Source: Bacteroides faecis MAJ27 (lineage in GTDB: Bacteria > Bacteroidota > Bacteroidia > Bacteroidales > Bacteroidaceae). From it: 64,000 nt of DNA. Each line of letters begins with the position of its first letter. The first letter of the stretch is position 1. The stretch spans positions 1 through 64,000 of the forward strand of contig NZ_FNNN01000023.1 of NCBI RefSeq assembly GCF_900106755.1, given 5' to 3'. The notes under the pieces are model-generated. The model did not search any database and was not told the origin of the DNA. It worked only from the letters and a program-made list of their open reading frames with translations. The position numbers and the translations under genes are program-made. Shown here piece by piece: positions 34,591 to 42,571 of the stretch.

Positions 34591-36060
34591 ATGTCTATTC
34601 TCGACATTATAATTTTTTTATTCTTCACGGGGGGAGTTGTTGTCTTCGGCTGCTCTTTTTTCAACAAGAAACGTTCGTCGGAGGAGTTTACTTCGGCAGG
34701 ACGTTCCCTTCCGGGTTGGGTTGTGGGAATGTCTATTTTCGCAACGTATGTGAGTAGTATCAGTTATCTGGCTTATCCGGGCAAAGCATATATGTCCGAT
34801 TGGAATGCTTTTGTATTCAGCTTGTCCATTCCGATAGCTTCGTACTTTGCTGCTAAATATTTTGTACCCTTTTATCGTTCTATCGGAAGCGTATCGGCTT
34901 ACAGCTTTCTGGAAGAACGCTTTGGCCTCTGGGCGCGCATGTATGCGTCATCATGTTATCTTTTGACACAAGTTGCCCGGATGGGCTCTATTTTGTATCT
35001 GCTCGCATTGCCTATGAATGCTTTGCTGGGATGGGATATCAAAATGATTATTGCAATAACCAGCATCGCTATTATTGCCTATTCAATGCTGGGTGGTCTG
35101 AAGGCGGTGATATGGACGGAAGCAATTCAGGGATTTATTTTGATTGGTGGTGCAGTCGTTTGTCTTTGTGTACTGATGTTTAAGATGCCCGAAGGACCTG
35201 CCCAGGTATTTCAAATAGCGATAACTGATCATAAGTTCAGTTTGGGAAGTTTCGGAAGCAGTTTGACCGAATCTACTTTCTGGGTATGTCTTATTTATGG
35301 TGTGTTTATCAATCTGCAGAATTATGGCATTGATCAGAATTACGTACAGCGTTATCTGACCGCAAAGAGTGATAAGCAGGCTAAGTTCTCAGCTCTTTTC
35401 GGAGGTTATCTCTTTATTCCGGTTTCTGCCGTGTTCTTTATGATAGGTACGGCATTGTATGCATATTGCAAGGTATTTCCGGAATTTCTTCCGGCAGGAG
35501 TTGAGGGAGATGCAGTCTTTCCCTATTTTATTGTGCATGCGCTTCCGACCGGATTAACCGGATTGCTGATTGCCTCTATTTTTGCTGCCGGTATGAGTAC
35601 GGTGGCTACGAGCATTACCAGTTCGGCTACTATCATTCTCACGGATTATTATACCCGCTATATGAATAAAAAGCCGACAGAAAAACAGTCGGTGAGGGCC
35701 TTGTACATTTCTAATGTCTTTATTGGAGTAATTGGCATTTTTGTAGCACTGGCGTTTTTGAATGTAGAAAGTGCACTGGATGCATGGTGGGCTTTGTCCT
35801 CCATCTTTAGCGGTGGTATGCTGGGACTCTTCCTGCTGGGGTATATTTCAAAGAAGGCGCGGAATGTTGACGCCGTTTTGGGAGTGATCTGTGGCATTAT
35901 CGTTGTCGTCTGGATGAGCTTGTCTCCTATCTTCTTTAAGGATGGTTTTATGAGCGAATATGCAAGTCCGTTTCATGCTAACCTGACCATTGTCTTCGGA
36001 ACCATTGTTATCTTTCTGGCAGGCTTTCTCAGTATGCGTTTGCTGAAAACAAAGAAGTAG
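34591..36060 (+). CDS. sodium:solute symporter (SSS family)
   Basis: A 489-residue integral membrane protein with about 13 hydrophobic segments. It has features of the SSS family: an early EEFTSAGRSLPGW stretch, SYLAYPGKAY and the IFAAGMSTVATSITSSATI region of the sodium site. It lies 25 bases after the aldolase gene, so the two are probably an operon for uptake and cleavage of a sugar acid such as sialic acid or a related keto acid. The substrate is inferred only from the neighbour. Confidence 0.87.
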   Translation: MSILDIIIFLFFTGGVVVFGCSFFNKKRSSEEFTSAGRSLPGWVVGMSIFATYVSSISYLAYPGKAYMSDWNAFVFSLSIPIASYFAAKYFVPFYRSIGSVSAYSFLEERFGLWARMYASSCYLLTQVARMGSILYLLALPMNALLGWDIKMIIAITSIAIIAYSMLGGLKAVIWTEAIQGFILIGGAVVCLCVLMFKMPEGPAQVFQIAITDHKFSLGSFGSSLTESTFWVCLIYGVFINLQNYGIDQNYVQRYLTAKSDKQAKFSALFGGYLFIPVSAVFFMIGTALYAYCKVFPEFLPAGVEGDAVFPYFIVHALPTGLTGLLIASIFAAGMSTVATSITSSATIILTDYYTRYMNKKPTEKQSVRALYISNVFIGVIGIFVALAFLNVESALDAWWALSSIFSGGMLGLFLLGYISKKARNVDAVLGVICGIIVVVWMSLSPIFFKDGFMSEYASPFHANLTIVFGTIVIFLAGFLSMRLLKTKK

Positions 36061-36132
36061 AAAAAGGTAGCTTCACTGGCAGGCATATTGGTTTCATCTA
36101 TTATCCGATAGAATTATTCGATTGGACTTTTT

Positions 36133-36165
36133 TTGCAAAGGCGGGGTTTCTGCCTTTATCTTTGC
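36133..36165 (+). promoter_or_regulatory. promoter of ahpCF
   Basis: TTTG at 36133-36136 and TATCTTTG at 36158-36165 are 21 bases apart, a good match to the Bacteroides -33/-7 consensus. Transcription would begin near 36172, about 70 bases before ahpC. Confidence 0.75.
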
Positions 36166-36199
36166 ATCAGAAACAAAAAACAAAACGATGTTTCTGATG
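36166..36199 (+). promoter_or_regulatory. 10-bp perfect inverted repeat at the ahpC start site
   Basis: CATCAGAAAC at 36166-36175 and GTTTCTGATG at 36190-36199 are perfect complements with a 14-base spacer. It starts one base after the -7 box, so it could be an operator covering the start site or a hairpin in the 5' leader. OxyR controls ahpCF in Bacteroides, but OxyR usually binds further upstream. Confidence 0.6.
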
Positions 36200-36242
36200 T
36201 TATAAGTCAAATCAATTAATAACAATAAAAGCAATAAAGAGT

Positions 36243-36809
36243 ATGGAACCAATTTTAAATTCTCAACTTCCTGAATTCAGCGTTCAGGCTTTTCAAAACG
36301 GAGTCTTCAAGACAGTAACCAACAACGACCTGAAAGGTAAATGGGCAATCCTTTTCTTCTACCCTGCTGACTTTACATTTGTATGTCCGACGGAATTGGT
36401 AGATATGGCTGACAAATATGCTCAGTTCCAGGAAATGGGTGTGGAAATCTACTCGGTAAGTACTGACTCGCATTTCGTACACAAAGCCTGGCATGATGCT
36501 TCCGAAAGTATCCGTAAGATTAAATATCCGATGTTGGCAGACCCGACCGGCGCTTTGAGCCGTGCACTGGGTGTGTATATCGAAGAAGAAGGTATGGCTT
36601 ATCGTGGTACATTCGTTGTCAATCCGGAAGGAAAGATTAAAGTGGTGGAACTGAATGATAACAATATTGGTCGTGACGCCAGCGAATTGCTTCGCAAAGT
36701 AGAAGCCGCACAGTTTGTAGCTACTCACGACGGAGAAGTTTGCCCGGCTAAATGGAAGAAGGGCGAATCTACTCTGAAGCCAAGCATTGACCTTGTCGGT
36801 AAGATTTGA
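36243..36809 (+). CDS. ahpC: alkyl hydroperoxide reductase subunit C (peroxiredoxin)
   Basis: A 188-residue typical 2-Cys peroxiredoxin. The peroxidatic Cys48 is in FTFVCPTE, and the resolving Cys167 is in EVCPAKW. The length equals the AhpC family norm. It reduces hydrogen peroxide and organic peroxides and is re-reduced by AhpF, encoded just downstream. It is a cytoplasmic enzyme and part of the oxidative stress response of anaerobes. A terminator-like hairpin separates it from ahpF, which would give more ahpC than ahpF message. Confidence 0.97.
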   Translation: MEPILNSQLPEFSVQAFQNGVFKTVTNNDLKGKWAILFFYPADFTFVCPTELVDMADKYAQFQEMGVEIYSVSTDSHFVHKAWHDASESIRKIKYPMLADPTGALSRALGVYIEEEGMAYRGTFVVNPEGKIKVVELNDNNIGRDASELLRKVEAAQFVATHDGEVCPAKWKKGESTLKPSIDLVGKI

Positions 36810-36830
36810 TAGATCTTGATAATGTGTGTG

Positions 36831-36868
36831 AAGGGCCGGTAACGGAGACGCTGCCGGCCCTTCTTTTA
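36831..36868 (+). terminator. attenuating terminator between ahpC and ahpF
   Basis: AAGGGCCGG at 36831-36839 pairs perfectly with CCGGCCCTT at 36854-36862, followed by CTTTTAA. It lies 22 bases after the ahpC stop. Partial readthrough would supply ahpF. Confidence 0.75.
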
Positions 36869-36891
36869 AAAGAATGAAAGGAGAAAGAGAG

Positions 36892-38442
36892 ATGTTAGAA
36901 CCTGCATTAAAAGAACAACTGAAGGGTATTTTTGCCGGACTGGAGGCTGATTTCACCTTTGATATATCCGTGTCAGCCAGTCATGAAAGCCGTGCTGGAT
37001 TGCTGGAGTTACTGGAAGATGTAGCCGAATGCTCCACCCATATCACTTGCGTGGTAAATGAAGGAAGCGGACTGAAATTTGCGATATGGAAGAATGGGCA
37101 TCCAACAGGAATCACTTTCCGTGCTATTCCCAATGGACACGAGTTTACTTCTTTGTTGCTCGCTATCCTGAATTTGGACGGTAAGGGAAAGAATTTTCCG
37201 GATGAGGCTGTCTGCAATCGTGTAAAAGCGTTGAAAGGTCCGGTACATTTGGTGACTTATGTTTCACTTACTTGTACTAACTGTCCGGATGTGGTACAGG
37301 CTTTGAATGCAATGACAACGCTGAACCCTTCCATCACACATGAAATGGTTGACGGAGCGCTGTATCAGGATGAGGTGGACGCATTGAAGATACAAGGCGT
37401 GCCTTCTGTTTTCGCTGATGGAAAGCTGCTTCATGTGGGGCGCGGTGAATTTGGCGAACTGCTTGCTAAATTGGAAGCGCAATATGGTATTGATGAAACC
37501 AAAGCGGAAACGGAAGTGAAGGAATATGACGTAATTGTGGCTGGTGGAGGTCCTGCCGGAGTATCGGCAGCTATCTATTCCGCCCGTAAAGGATTACGTG
37601 TGGCGATTGTTGCCGAACGTGTCGGCGGACAGGTAAAAGAAACGGTAGGTATTGAAAATCTGATTTCTGTTCCCGAAACGACAGGAAGTGAACTTGCCGA
37701 TAACCTGAAAACACATTTGTTGCGTTATCCGGTAGATCTGTTGGAACAGCGCAGGATAGAAAAGGTGGAACTTACTGGAAAAGATAAATTGGTGACTACC
37801 TCCGTAGGGGAGAGATTCATTGCTCCTGCATTGATTATCGCTACCGGTGCAAGCTGGCGGAAATTGAATGTTCCTGGCGAGAATGAGTATATTGGTCGCG
37901 GAGTAGCTTTCTGTCCCCATTGTGACGGACCTTTTTATAAAGGAAAGCATGTAGCAGTAGTAGGCGGTGGAAATTCCGGTGTTGAAGCTGCTATTGACTT
38001 GGCGGGTATCTGTTCTAAAGTAACGGTCTTTGAGTTTATGGATGAACTGAAAGCGGATAATGTACTTCAGGAAAGACTCAAATCTTTGCCGAATGTGGAA
38101 GTTTTTGTTAGTTCACAGACTACTGAAGTGATTGGCAACGGTGATAAACTGACAGCCTTACGCATCAAGGACCGTAAGACGGAGGAAGAACGATTGGTAG
38201 AACTTGATGGTGTATTTGTACAGATTGGCCTCTCTGCCAATAGTGCTGTTTTCCGTGATGTGGTAGAGACAAACCGGCCGGGTGAAGTCGTGATTGATGC
38301 CCATTGTCGCACCAATGTCACTGGTATCTATGCAGCAGGAGATGTATCGACTGTGCCTTATAAGCAGATCATTATTTCTATGGGTGAAGGTGCTAAAGCT
38401 GCCCTTTCTGCCTTTGATGACCGGGTACGCGGTGTCATTTGA
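36892..38442 (+). CDS. ahpF: alkyl hydroperoxide reductase subunit F (flavoprotein disulfide reductase)
   Basis: I choose the ATG of MLEPALKEQL, preceded by an AGGAG-like ribosome site and matching the usual AhpF start; an in-frame ATG lies 18 bases earlier. The 516 residues hold an N-terminal tandem thioredoxin-like domain with the CTNC dithiol (Cys128, Cys131), an FAD-binding domain (GGGPAGVSAA) and the thioredoxin-reductase active site CPHCDG, followed by the NADH site VVGGGNSGVEAA and a closing GDVSTVPYKQI. It passes electrons from NADH to AhpC. Confidence 0.97.
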   Translation: MLEPALKEQLKGIFAGLEADFTFDISVSASHESRAGLLELLEDVAECSTHITCVVNEGSGLKFAIWKNGHPTGITFRAIPNGHEFTSLLLAILNLDGKGKNFPDEAVCNRVKALKGPVHLVTYVSLTCTNCPDVVQALNAMTTLNPSITHEMVDGALYQDEVDALKIQGVPSVFADGKLLHVGRGEFGELLAKLEAQYGIDETKAETEVKEYDVIVAGGGPAGVSAAIYSARKGLRVAIVAERVGGQVKETVGIENLISVPETTGSELADNLKTHLLRYPVDLLEQRRIEKVELTGKDKLVTTSVGERFIAPALIIATGASWRKLNVPGENEYIGRGVAFCPHCDGPFYKGKHVAVVGGGNSGVEAAIDLAGICSKVTVFEFMDELKADNVLQERLKSLPNVEVFVSSQTTEVIGNGDKLTALRIKDRKTEEERLVELDGVFVQIGLSANSAVFRDVVETNRPGEVVIDAHCRTNVTGIYAAGDVSTVPYKQIIISMGEGAKAALSAFDDRVRGVI

Positions 38443-38485
38443 TAAAATAGATTATTTATACATCCCCCCTCTTGTATAAATAATG

Positions 38486-38520
38486 GCCACAGAGATTCTG
38501 ATAAAGTCTCTTGTGGCTTT
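38486..38520 (+). terminator. terminator after ahpF
   Basis: GCCACA at 38486-38491 with adjoining GAGA pairs with TCTC and TGTGGC (38512-38517) with one bulge, followed by a long T-rich run. It overlaps the -33 region of the next promoter. Confidence 0.6.
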
Positions 38521-38539
38521 TATTTTTTTCTTACCTTTG
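38511..38539 (+). promoter_or_regulatory. promoter of the nuclease/phosphatase gene
   Basis: TTG at 38511-38513 and TACCTTTG at 38532-38539 with 18 bases between, close to the Bacteroides consensus. The -33 lies within the ahpF terminator stem. The start codon at 38562 follows 22 bases after the -7 box. Confidence 0.6.
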
Positions 38540-38561
38540 TCATACAAATATTTAACCCCCA

Positions 38562-39476
38562 ATGAAAAACATGAAAAAGATATTTTTACTGATTTCCGCC
38601 ATTTTATTCATTGTTCCGGTGCAGGCGCAGCATACATTGAAGTTGATGACTTATAATATCAGAAATGCAACCGGTATGGATGGTGTCTGTAATTTCCAGC
38701 GTATTGCAAATGTGATAAATAATGCTTCTCCTGATGTAGTAGCTGTGCAGGAAGTAGATAGCGTAACTAATCGAAGCAATCAGAAATATGTATTAGGCGA
38801 GATAGCAGAACGGACGCAGATGCATGCCTGTTTTGCTCCGGCTATTGATTTTGACGGTGGTAAATATGGAATTGGCCTATTATCAAAGAAAGCTCCGATC
38901 CATTTGCAGACGATGGCTCTGCCAGGTAGAGAAGAAGCACGGACATTGATTCTGGCAGAGTTTGAAGATTATATTTATTGTTGCACTCACTTGTCACTCA
39001 CTGAAGAGGATCGGATGAAATCGTTGGATATTTTGAAGGCTTTTGCTATATCTTATAAGAAGCCTCTTTTTTTGGCGGGAGATATGAATGCCGAACCGGA
39101 ATCGGATTTTATCAAAGAGTTACAGAAAGATTTTCGCATACTCTCTGATCCCAAACAACACACTTTTCCTGCTCCCGCCCCAAAGGAGACTATTGATTAC
39201 GTGGTGGCTTTTAAGCAGAATGATAAAGGATTTGCCCTCGTCTCTTCGGAAGTGGTGAATGAACCTGTAGCGTCCGATCATCGTCCTATTGTTGTGGAAC
39301 TGCGCACTGCCGAAAAGGCGGATAAGATATTCCGTACTAAACCCTATTTGCAGAATCCGGTTGGAAATGGAATGACCGTGATGTGGGAAACCACTGTTCC
39401 TGCTTATTGTTGGGTAGAATACGGGACGGATACGACTCAATTAAAGCGTGCGCGTACTATTTTGACGGACAGGTAG
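38562..39476 (+). pseudogene. endonuclease/exonuclease/phosphatase domain, 5' part of a frameshifted fusion
   Basis: A signal peptide (ending PVQAQ) is followed by an EEP domain: LMTYNIRNATG, VAVQEVD, LAGDMNAEPES and SDHRPIVVEL are the metal and catalytic blocks. After it begins a purple-acid-phosphatase-type N-terminal Ig domain (KPYLQNPVGNGMTVMWE), which breaks off after RARTI and stops at 39476. Adding one T to the TTTT run at 39460-39463 restores RARTIFDGQVVC and joins the metallophosphoesterase frame. The intact protein would be a ~611-residue secreted double phosphoesterase. The break is either a real inactivating mutation or a homopolymer error. Confidence 0.8.
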
Positions 39477-40396
39477 TTTGCAATAACAAGTTACATAAAA
39501 TACGGCTGAATGATTTACAGCCCGGTCAAAAGTACTATTATCGTGTCTGTTCACAAGAAATGTTGCTTTATCAGGCATATAAGAAAGTTTTCGGAAATAC
39601 TGCCCGTTCCGCTTTCAGTGAATTTACTCTGCCTGTAACCGGTACGGATTCTTTTACTGCTGTTGTGTTCAATGACCTGCATCAGCATACCCATACCTTC
39701 AGGGCTTTGTGTAAACAGATTCAGAATATCAATTATGATTTTGTCGTTTTCAACGGTGACTGTGTAGATGACCCGGCAAGTCATGATCAGGCAACTGCCT
39801 TTATTAGTGAATTGACCGAAGGAGTGCACGGAGATTGTATCCCAACTTTTTTTATGCGAGGAAATCACGAAATCCGGAACGCTTATTCTATCAGTTTGCG
39901 TGACCATTTCGACTATGTAGGTGACAGGACTTATGGTTCTTTCAACTGGGGAGATACCCGTATTGTCATGCTGGACTGTGGAGAAGACAAAACAGACGAT
40001 CATTGGGTCTATTATGATTTGAATGATTTCACCCAGTTACGTAACGAGCAGGTCGGTTTTCTGAAGAAAGAATTGGCTGCCAAAGAATTTAAGAAAGCGA
40101 AGAAACGCATCCTTCTGCATCATATCCCCCTTTATGGCAATGATGGGAAGAATCTTTGTGCTGAACTATGGACTAAACTGCTGGTAAAAGCTCCTTTTGA
40201 TATCTGTCTGAATGCTCATACTCATAAGTATGCTTATCACCCGAAAGGTGAATTAGGGAATTATTTTCCGGTTATTATAGGTGGAGGATATAAGATGGAA
40301 AGTGCTACCGTGATGATTCTTGAGAAGAGGAAAGAAGAACTCAGAGTCAGGGTGTTGAATGCAAAGGAAGAAACTTTGCTGGATATAACGGTCTGA
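39383..40396 (+). pseudogene. calcineurin-like metallophosphoesterase, 3' part of the frameshifted fusion
   Basis: The frame is open from 39383, but family sequence begins at about 39461 (FDGQVVCNNK); the first ~26 residues are out-of-frame translation of the upstream domain. The PAP N-terminal domain finishes with LNDLQPGQKYYYRV. The phosphoesterase then shows FNDLHQH, FNGDCVDD, MRGNHE, LHHIPLY and NAHTHKY, the five metal-binding blocks. All are intact, so only the frameshift separates this from function. As split, this half has no signal peptide. Confidence 0.8.
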
Positions 40397-40434
40397 ATAA
40401 TGTATATGATAACTTGAATCATGGAATTGAATTT

Positions 40435-40468
40435 CACCCCAAAAGTTAGATATTAAACTTTTGGGGTG
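40435..40468. terminator. bidirectional terminator between convergent genes
   Basis: CACCCCAAAAGTT at 40435-40447 pairs perfectly with AACTTTTGGGGTG at 40456-40468, with T-rich sequence beyond on the plus strand. It serves the metallophosphoesterase gene (plus) and the rus operon (minus). Confidence 0.85.
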
Positions 40469-40518
40469 ATTCTTTTTATATTGATAATACCTATAATTCC
40501 TTTTTCTCTTCTTTCATT

Positions 40519-41523
40519 TTAGTTTCCTCCTGAGATAACAATGAATGTCAGTCCCCAAATGAATAATATAAACATAACTCCCAAAAGTCTGTTTGTGGCT
40601 TTGGAGCTACCGATAAATTCTTTCCAGATGAAAACACCCCAAAGAGCAGCAATCATCGGTGCTCCTTGTCCAAGTGCATAGGAAATGGCTGCTCCCGCTT
40701 TTCCTGCGGCAATGTAGCTTAATGCTGTACCTAATCCCCAAATGCATCCTCCGAGAATCCCTACCATATGTGTGCTCGCTTTTCCGGTAAAATATTCCTT
40801 GTAAGTAACAGGTAAACCGACGAACGGACGTTTCATCACAAGTGTATTGAAGAGGAAGTTGCTTAGGAAGATTCCGATGGCAAAGATGAAGAATGCAGTA
40901 TAAGGAGTTGCCATTCCTGCTGTTGGTGATTCAAAATTGTTCAAATCCATGGCGGCAGCGACAAACCGGTAAAAGAATGACATCAGTATACCGGCAATAG
41001 CAGCAAGAATAATTCCCTTTTTGCTATTATTGGTTCCTGCCTTTTGATTTTTACCGGCTGCAATACCGCTACAAATGATGGCGATAACAATCAGCACGAC
41101 TCCTGTGAATAGCCAGAACGGATCTCCTTTGGGAGAACTGAAATAATTAATGAATACTCCTAATACTAATGCCAGTCCTACTCCCAATGGGAAAGCTACC
41201 GCCATTCCGGCAATGGATACAGAGGCAGAAAGGAGAATATTGGAAGCATTGAAGATAACTCCTCCGATAAGTGCACTGGCAATATATGCCGTTTCCACTT
41301 GTTGGATGTCCTCCAGAAAACCTCTTCCCGAATCTCCGAAACTTCCTAGTGTGAATACCAGAAGTAAGGCGAACAACAAGATGCCGATAGTGTAGTCCCA
41401 ATAATAAAGTTCATAACGCCAATTCTTACTGGCCAGTTTTTGGGTATTTCCCCACGATCCCCAGCATATCATTGTGATAAAGCAGAAGATAATAGCTAAG
41501 GTGTAACTATTGACTATATACAT
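40519..41523 (-). CDS. rusT: ribose permease of the GRP/RhaT-like family (RusT)
   Basis: A 334-residue inner-membrane protein with about ten hydrophobic segments and no signal cleavage site. It resembles the glucose/ribose porter and RhaT family (early WGSWGNTQKL and YYWDYTIGI, later GCIWGLGTALSYIAAGKAGAAISYALGQG). As last gene of the rus operon it should carry ribose across the inner membrane. The start is 20 bases after the nucleoside hydrolase stop. The gene name rests on the order of the B. thetaiotaomicron rus locus as I remember it. Confidence 0.85.
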   Translation of the reverse strand: MYIVNSYTLAIIFCFITMICWGSWGNTQKLASKNWRYELYYWDYTIGILLFALLLVFTLGSFGDSGRGFLEDIQQVETAYIASALIGGVIFNASNILLSASVSIAGMAVAFPLGVGLALVLGVFINYFSSPKGDPFWLFTGVVLIVIAIICSGIAAGKNQKAGTNNSKKGIILAAIAGILMSFFYRFVAAAMDLNNFESPTAGMATPYTAFFIFAIGIFLSNFLFNTLVMKRPFVGLPVTYKEYFTGKASTHMVGILGGCIWGLGTALSYIAAGKAGAAISYALGQGAPMIAALWGVFIWKEFIGSSKATNRLLGVMFILFIWGLTFIVISGGN

Positions 41524-41543
41524 AATGATCTTTTTTTAAGATT

Positions 41544-42560
41544 TCAATTCTCTTTTCCTGTCACTTGTCTTATAAGTGCGTTGCGGGTTGCCCGAATATT
41601 TTCTTCCCCTTGAATAGTGAGATATTGGTGTTTACCGCTTTCAGAAGGAGAAAAAATACTTTGTCCGATACTGTCTATGGTGATTGTTCCCTTCTCGGAT
41701 AAATTGAAATAATTATTTCCCGGTTCTATGGCTTGTAGCACGGATGTCAAATCCCATGTTTCTCTGTCATATGGCATTTCCTGAAATATTTTATATGATA
41801 CGCACAGAGGATGTTTATAACTGTCGGCAAAATCATTTAATATACTTTGATGAGGATATCGAATCTTGTTTCCTAGTTCCCATCCGCTGGCAATAATCGG
41901 AGTAGGCCATTCTTTGAAAGTAATTTGGGCTGCATTCAGATCATTAACAATGTTCCATTCAGGGAAGTTGAATTCATTATCATAGAGTCCTCCCATGACA
42001 GATAGTAATTTTACCTTTTGTGCTACCAAGGCTTTTCCATCCAGCTCGCTGTATTCATCTGCTTCCGAGATAAGCAAACGGGCTAGATTTGTTTCCGGAC
42101 CTAAGGCTATAAATACCACAGAATGATCTCCTTGCTCTGCCAGCAATTTACGCAACAGTTTATATCCTTCCGGAATATGATCTTTTAGGCTTCTTTTTGG
42201 ATGTAATATTTTATTATTGTCAATAATAGTATCCAGTGTTTGGCGGAGATAATGTCCGTCGTCTGTATTCATCCCATTATAAGCATAGCCTAAGGGTATG
42301 TCGTATTTGTCGTTGAAACGACAATAAGCGTCAATATATTCCAGTGAATAAGGATTACACTTGCTTATAGTGATACCTAGCAAATCAATTTTTTCTTTTT
42401 TCTCATAATTAAGCAGCATTTGCATAGCTAAAACATCATCGATGTCATTTCCAACATCCGTGTCGAGTATGACAGGAATTGCAGAAGTAGTCTCTTTCTG
42501 TTGTGCACAGGAGCAGAATAAAGAGACGGTTATTAGAATGATTGCTATATATTTGAACAT
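41544..42560 (-). CDS. rusNH: nucleoside hydrolase lipoprotein (RusNH)
   Basis: A 338-residue protein with a lipoprotein-like signal (FCSC, Cys18). The calcium-binding nucleoside hydrolase motif DTDVGNDIDD lies at 33-42, followed by a second conserved block (LSVMGG, then FPEWNIVNDLNAAQ). It splits ribonucleosides into base and free ribose, and as an exported protein it would act in the periplasm or at the outer membrane. It is 11 bases after the GH gene and feeds ribose to RusT. Confidence 0.9.
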   Translation of the reverse strand: MFKYIAIILITVSLFCSCAQQKETTSAIPVILDTDVGNDIDDVLAMQMLLNYEKKEKIDLLGITISKCNPYSLEYIDAYCRFNDKYDIPLGYAYNGMNTDDGHYLRQTLDTIIDNNKILHPKRSLKDHIPEGYKLLRKLLAEQGDHSVVFIALGPETNLARLLISEADEYSELDGKALVAQKVKLLSVMGGLYDNEFNFPEWNIVNDLNAAQITFKEWPTPIIASGWELGNKIRYPHQSILNDFADSYKHPLCVSYKIFQEMPYDRETWDLTSVLQAIEPGNNYFNLSEKGTITIDSIGQSIFSPSESGKHQYLTIQGEENIRATRNALIRQVTGKEN

Positions 42561-42571
42561 ATCTTGGGTTT

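Noticed and set aside
36255..36956. Minus-strand open frame of 233 residues over ahpC
   Set aside because: It covers the certain peroxiredoxin gene and the ahpC terminator, and has no family features.
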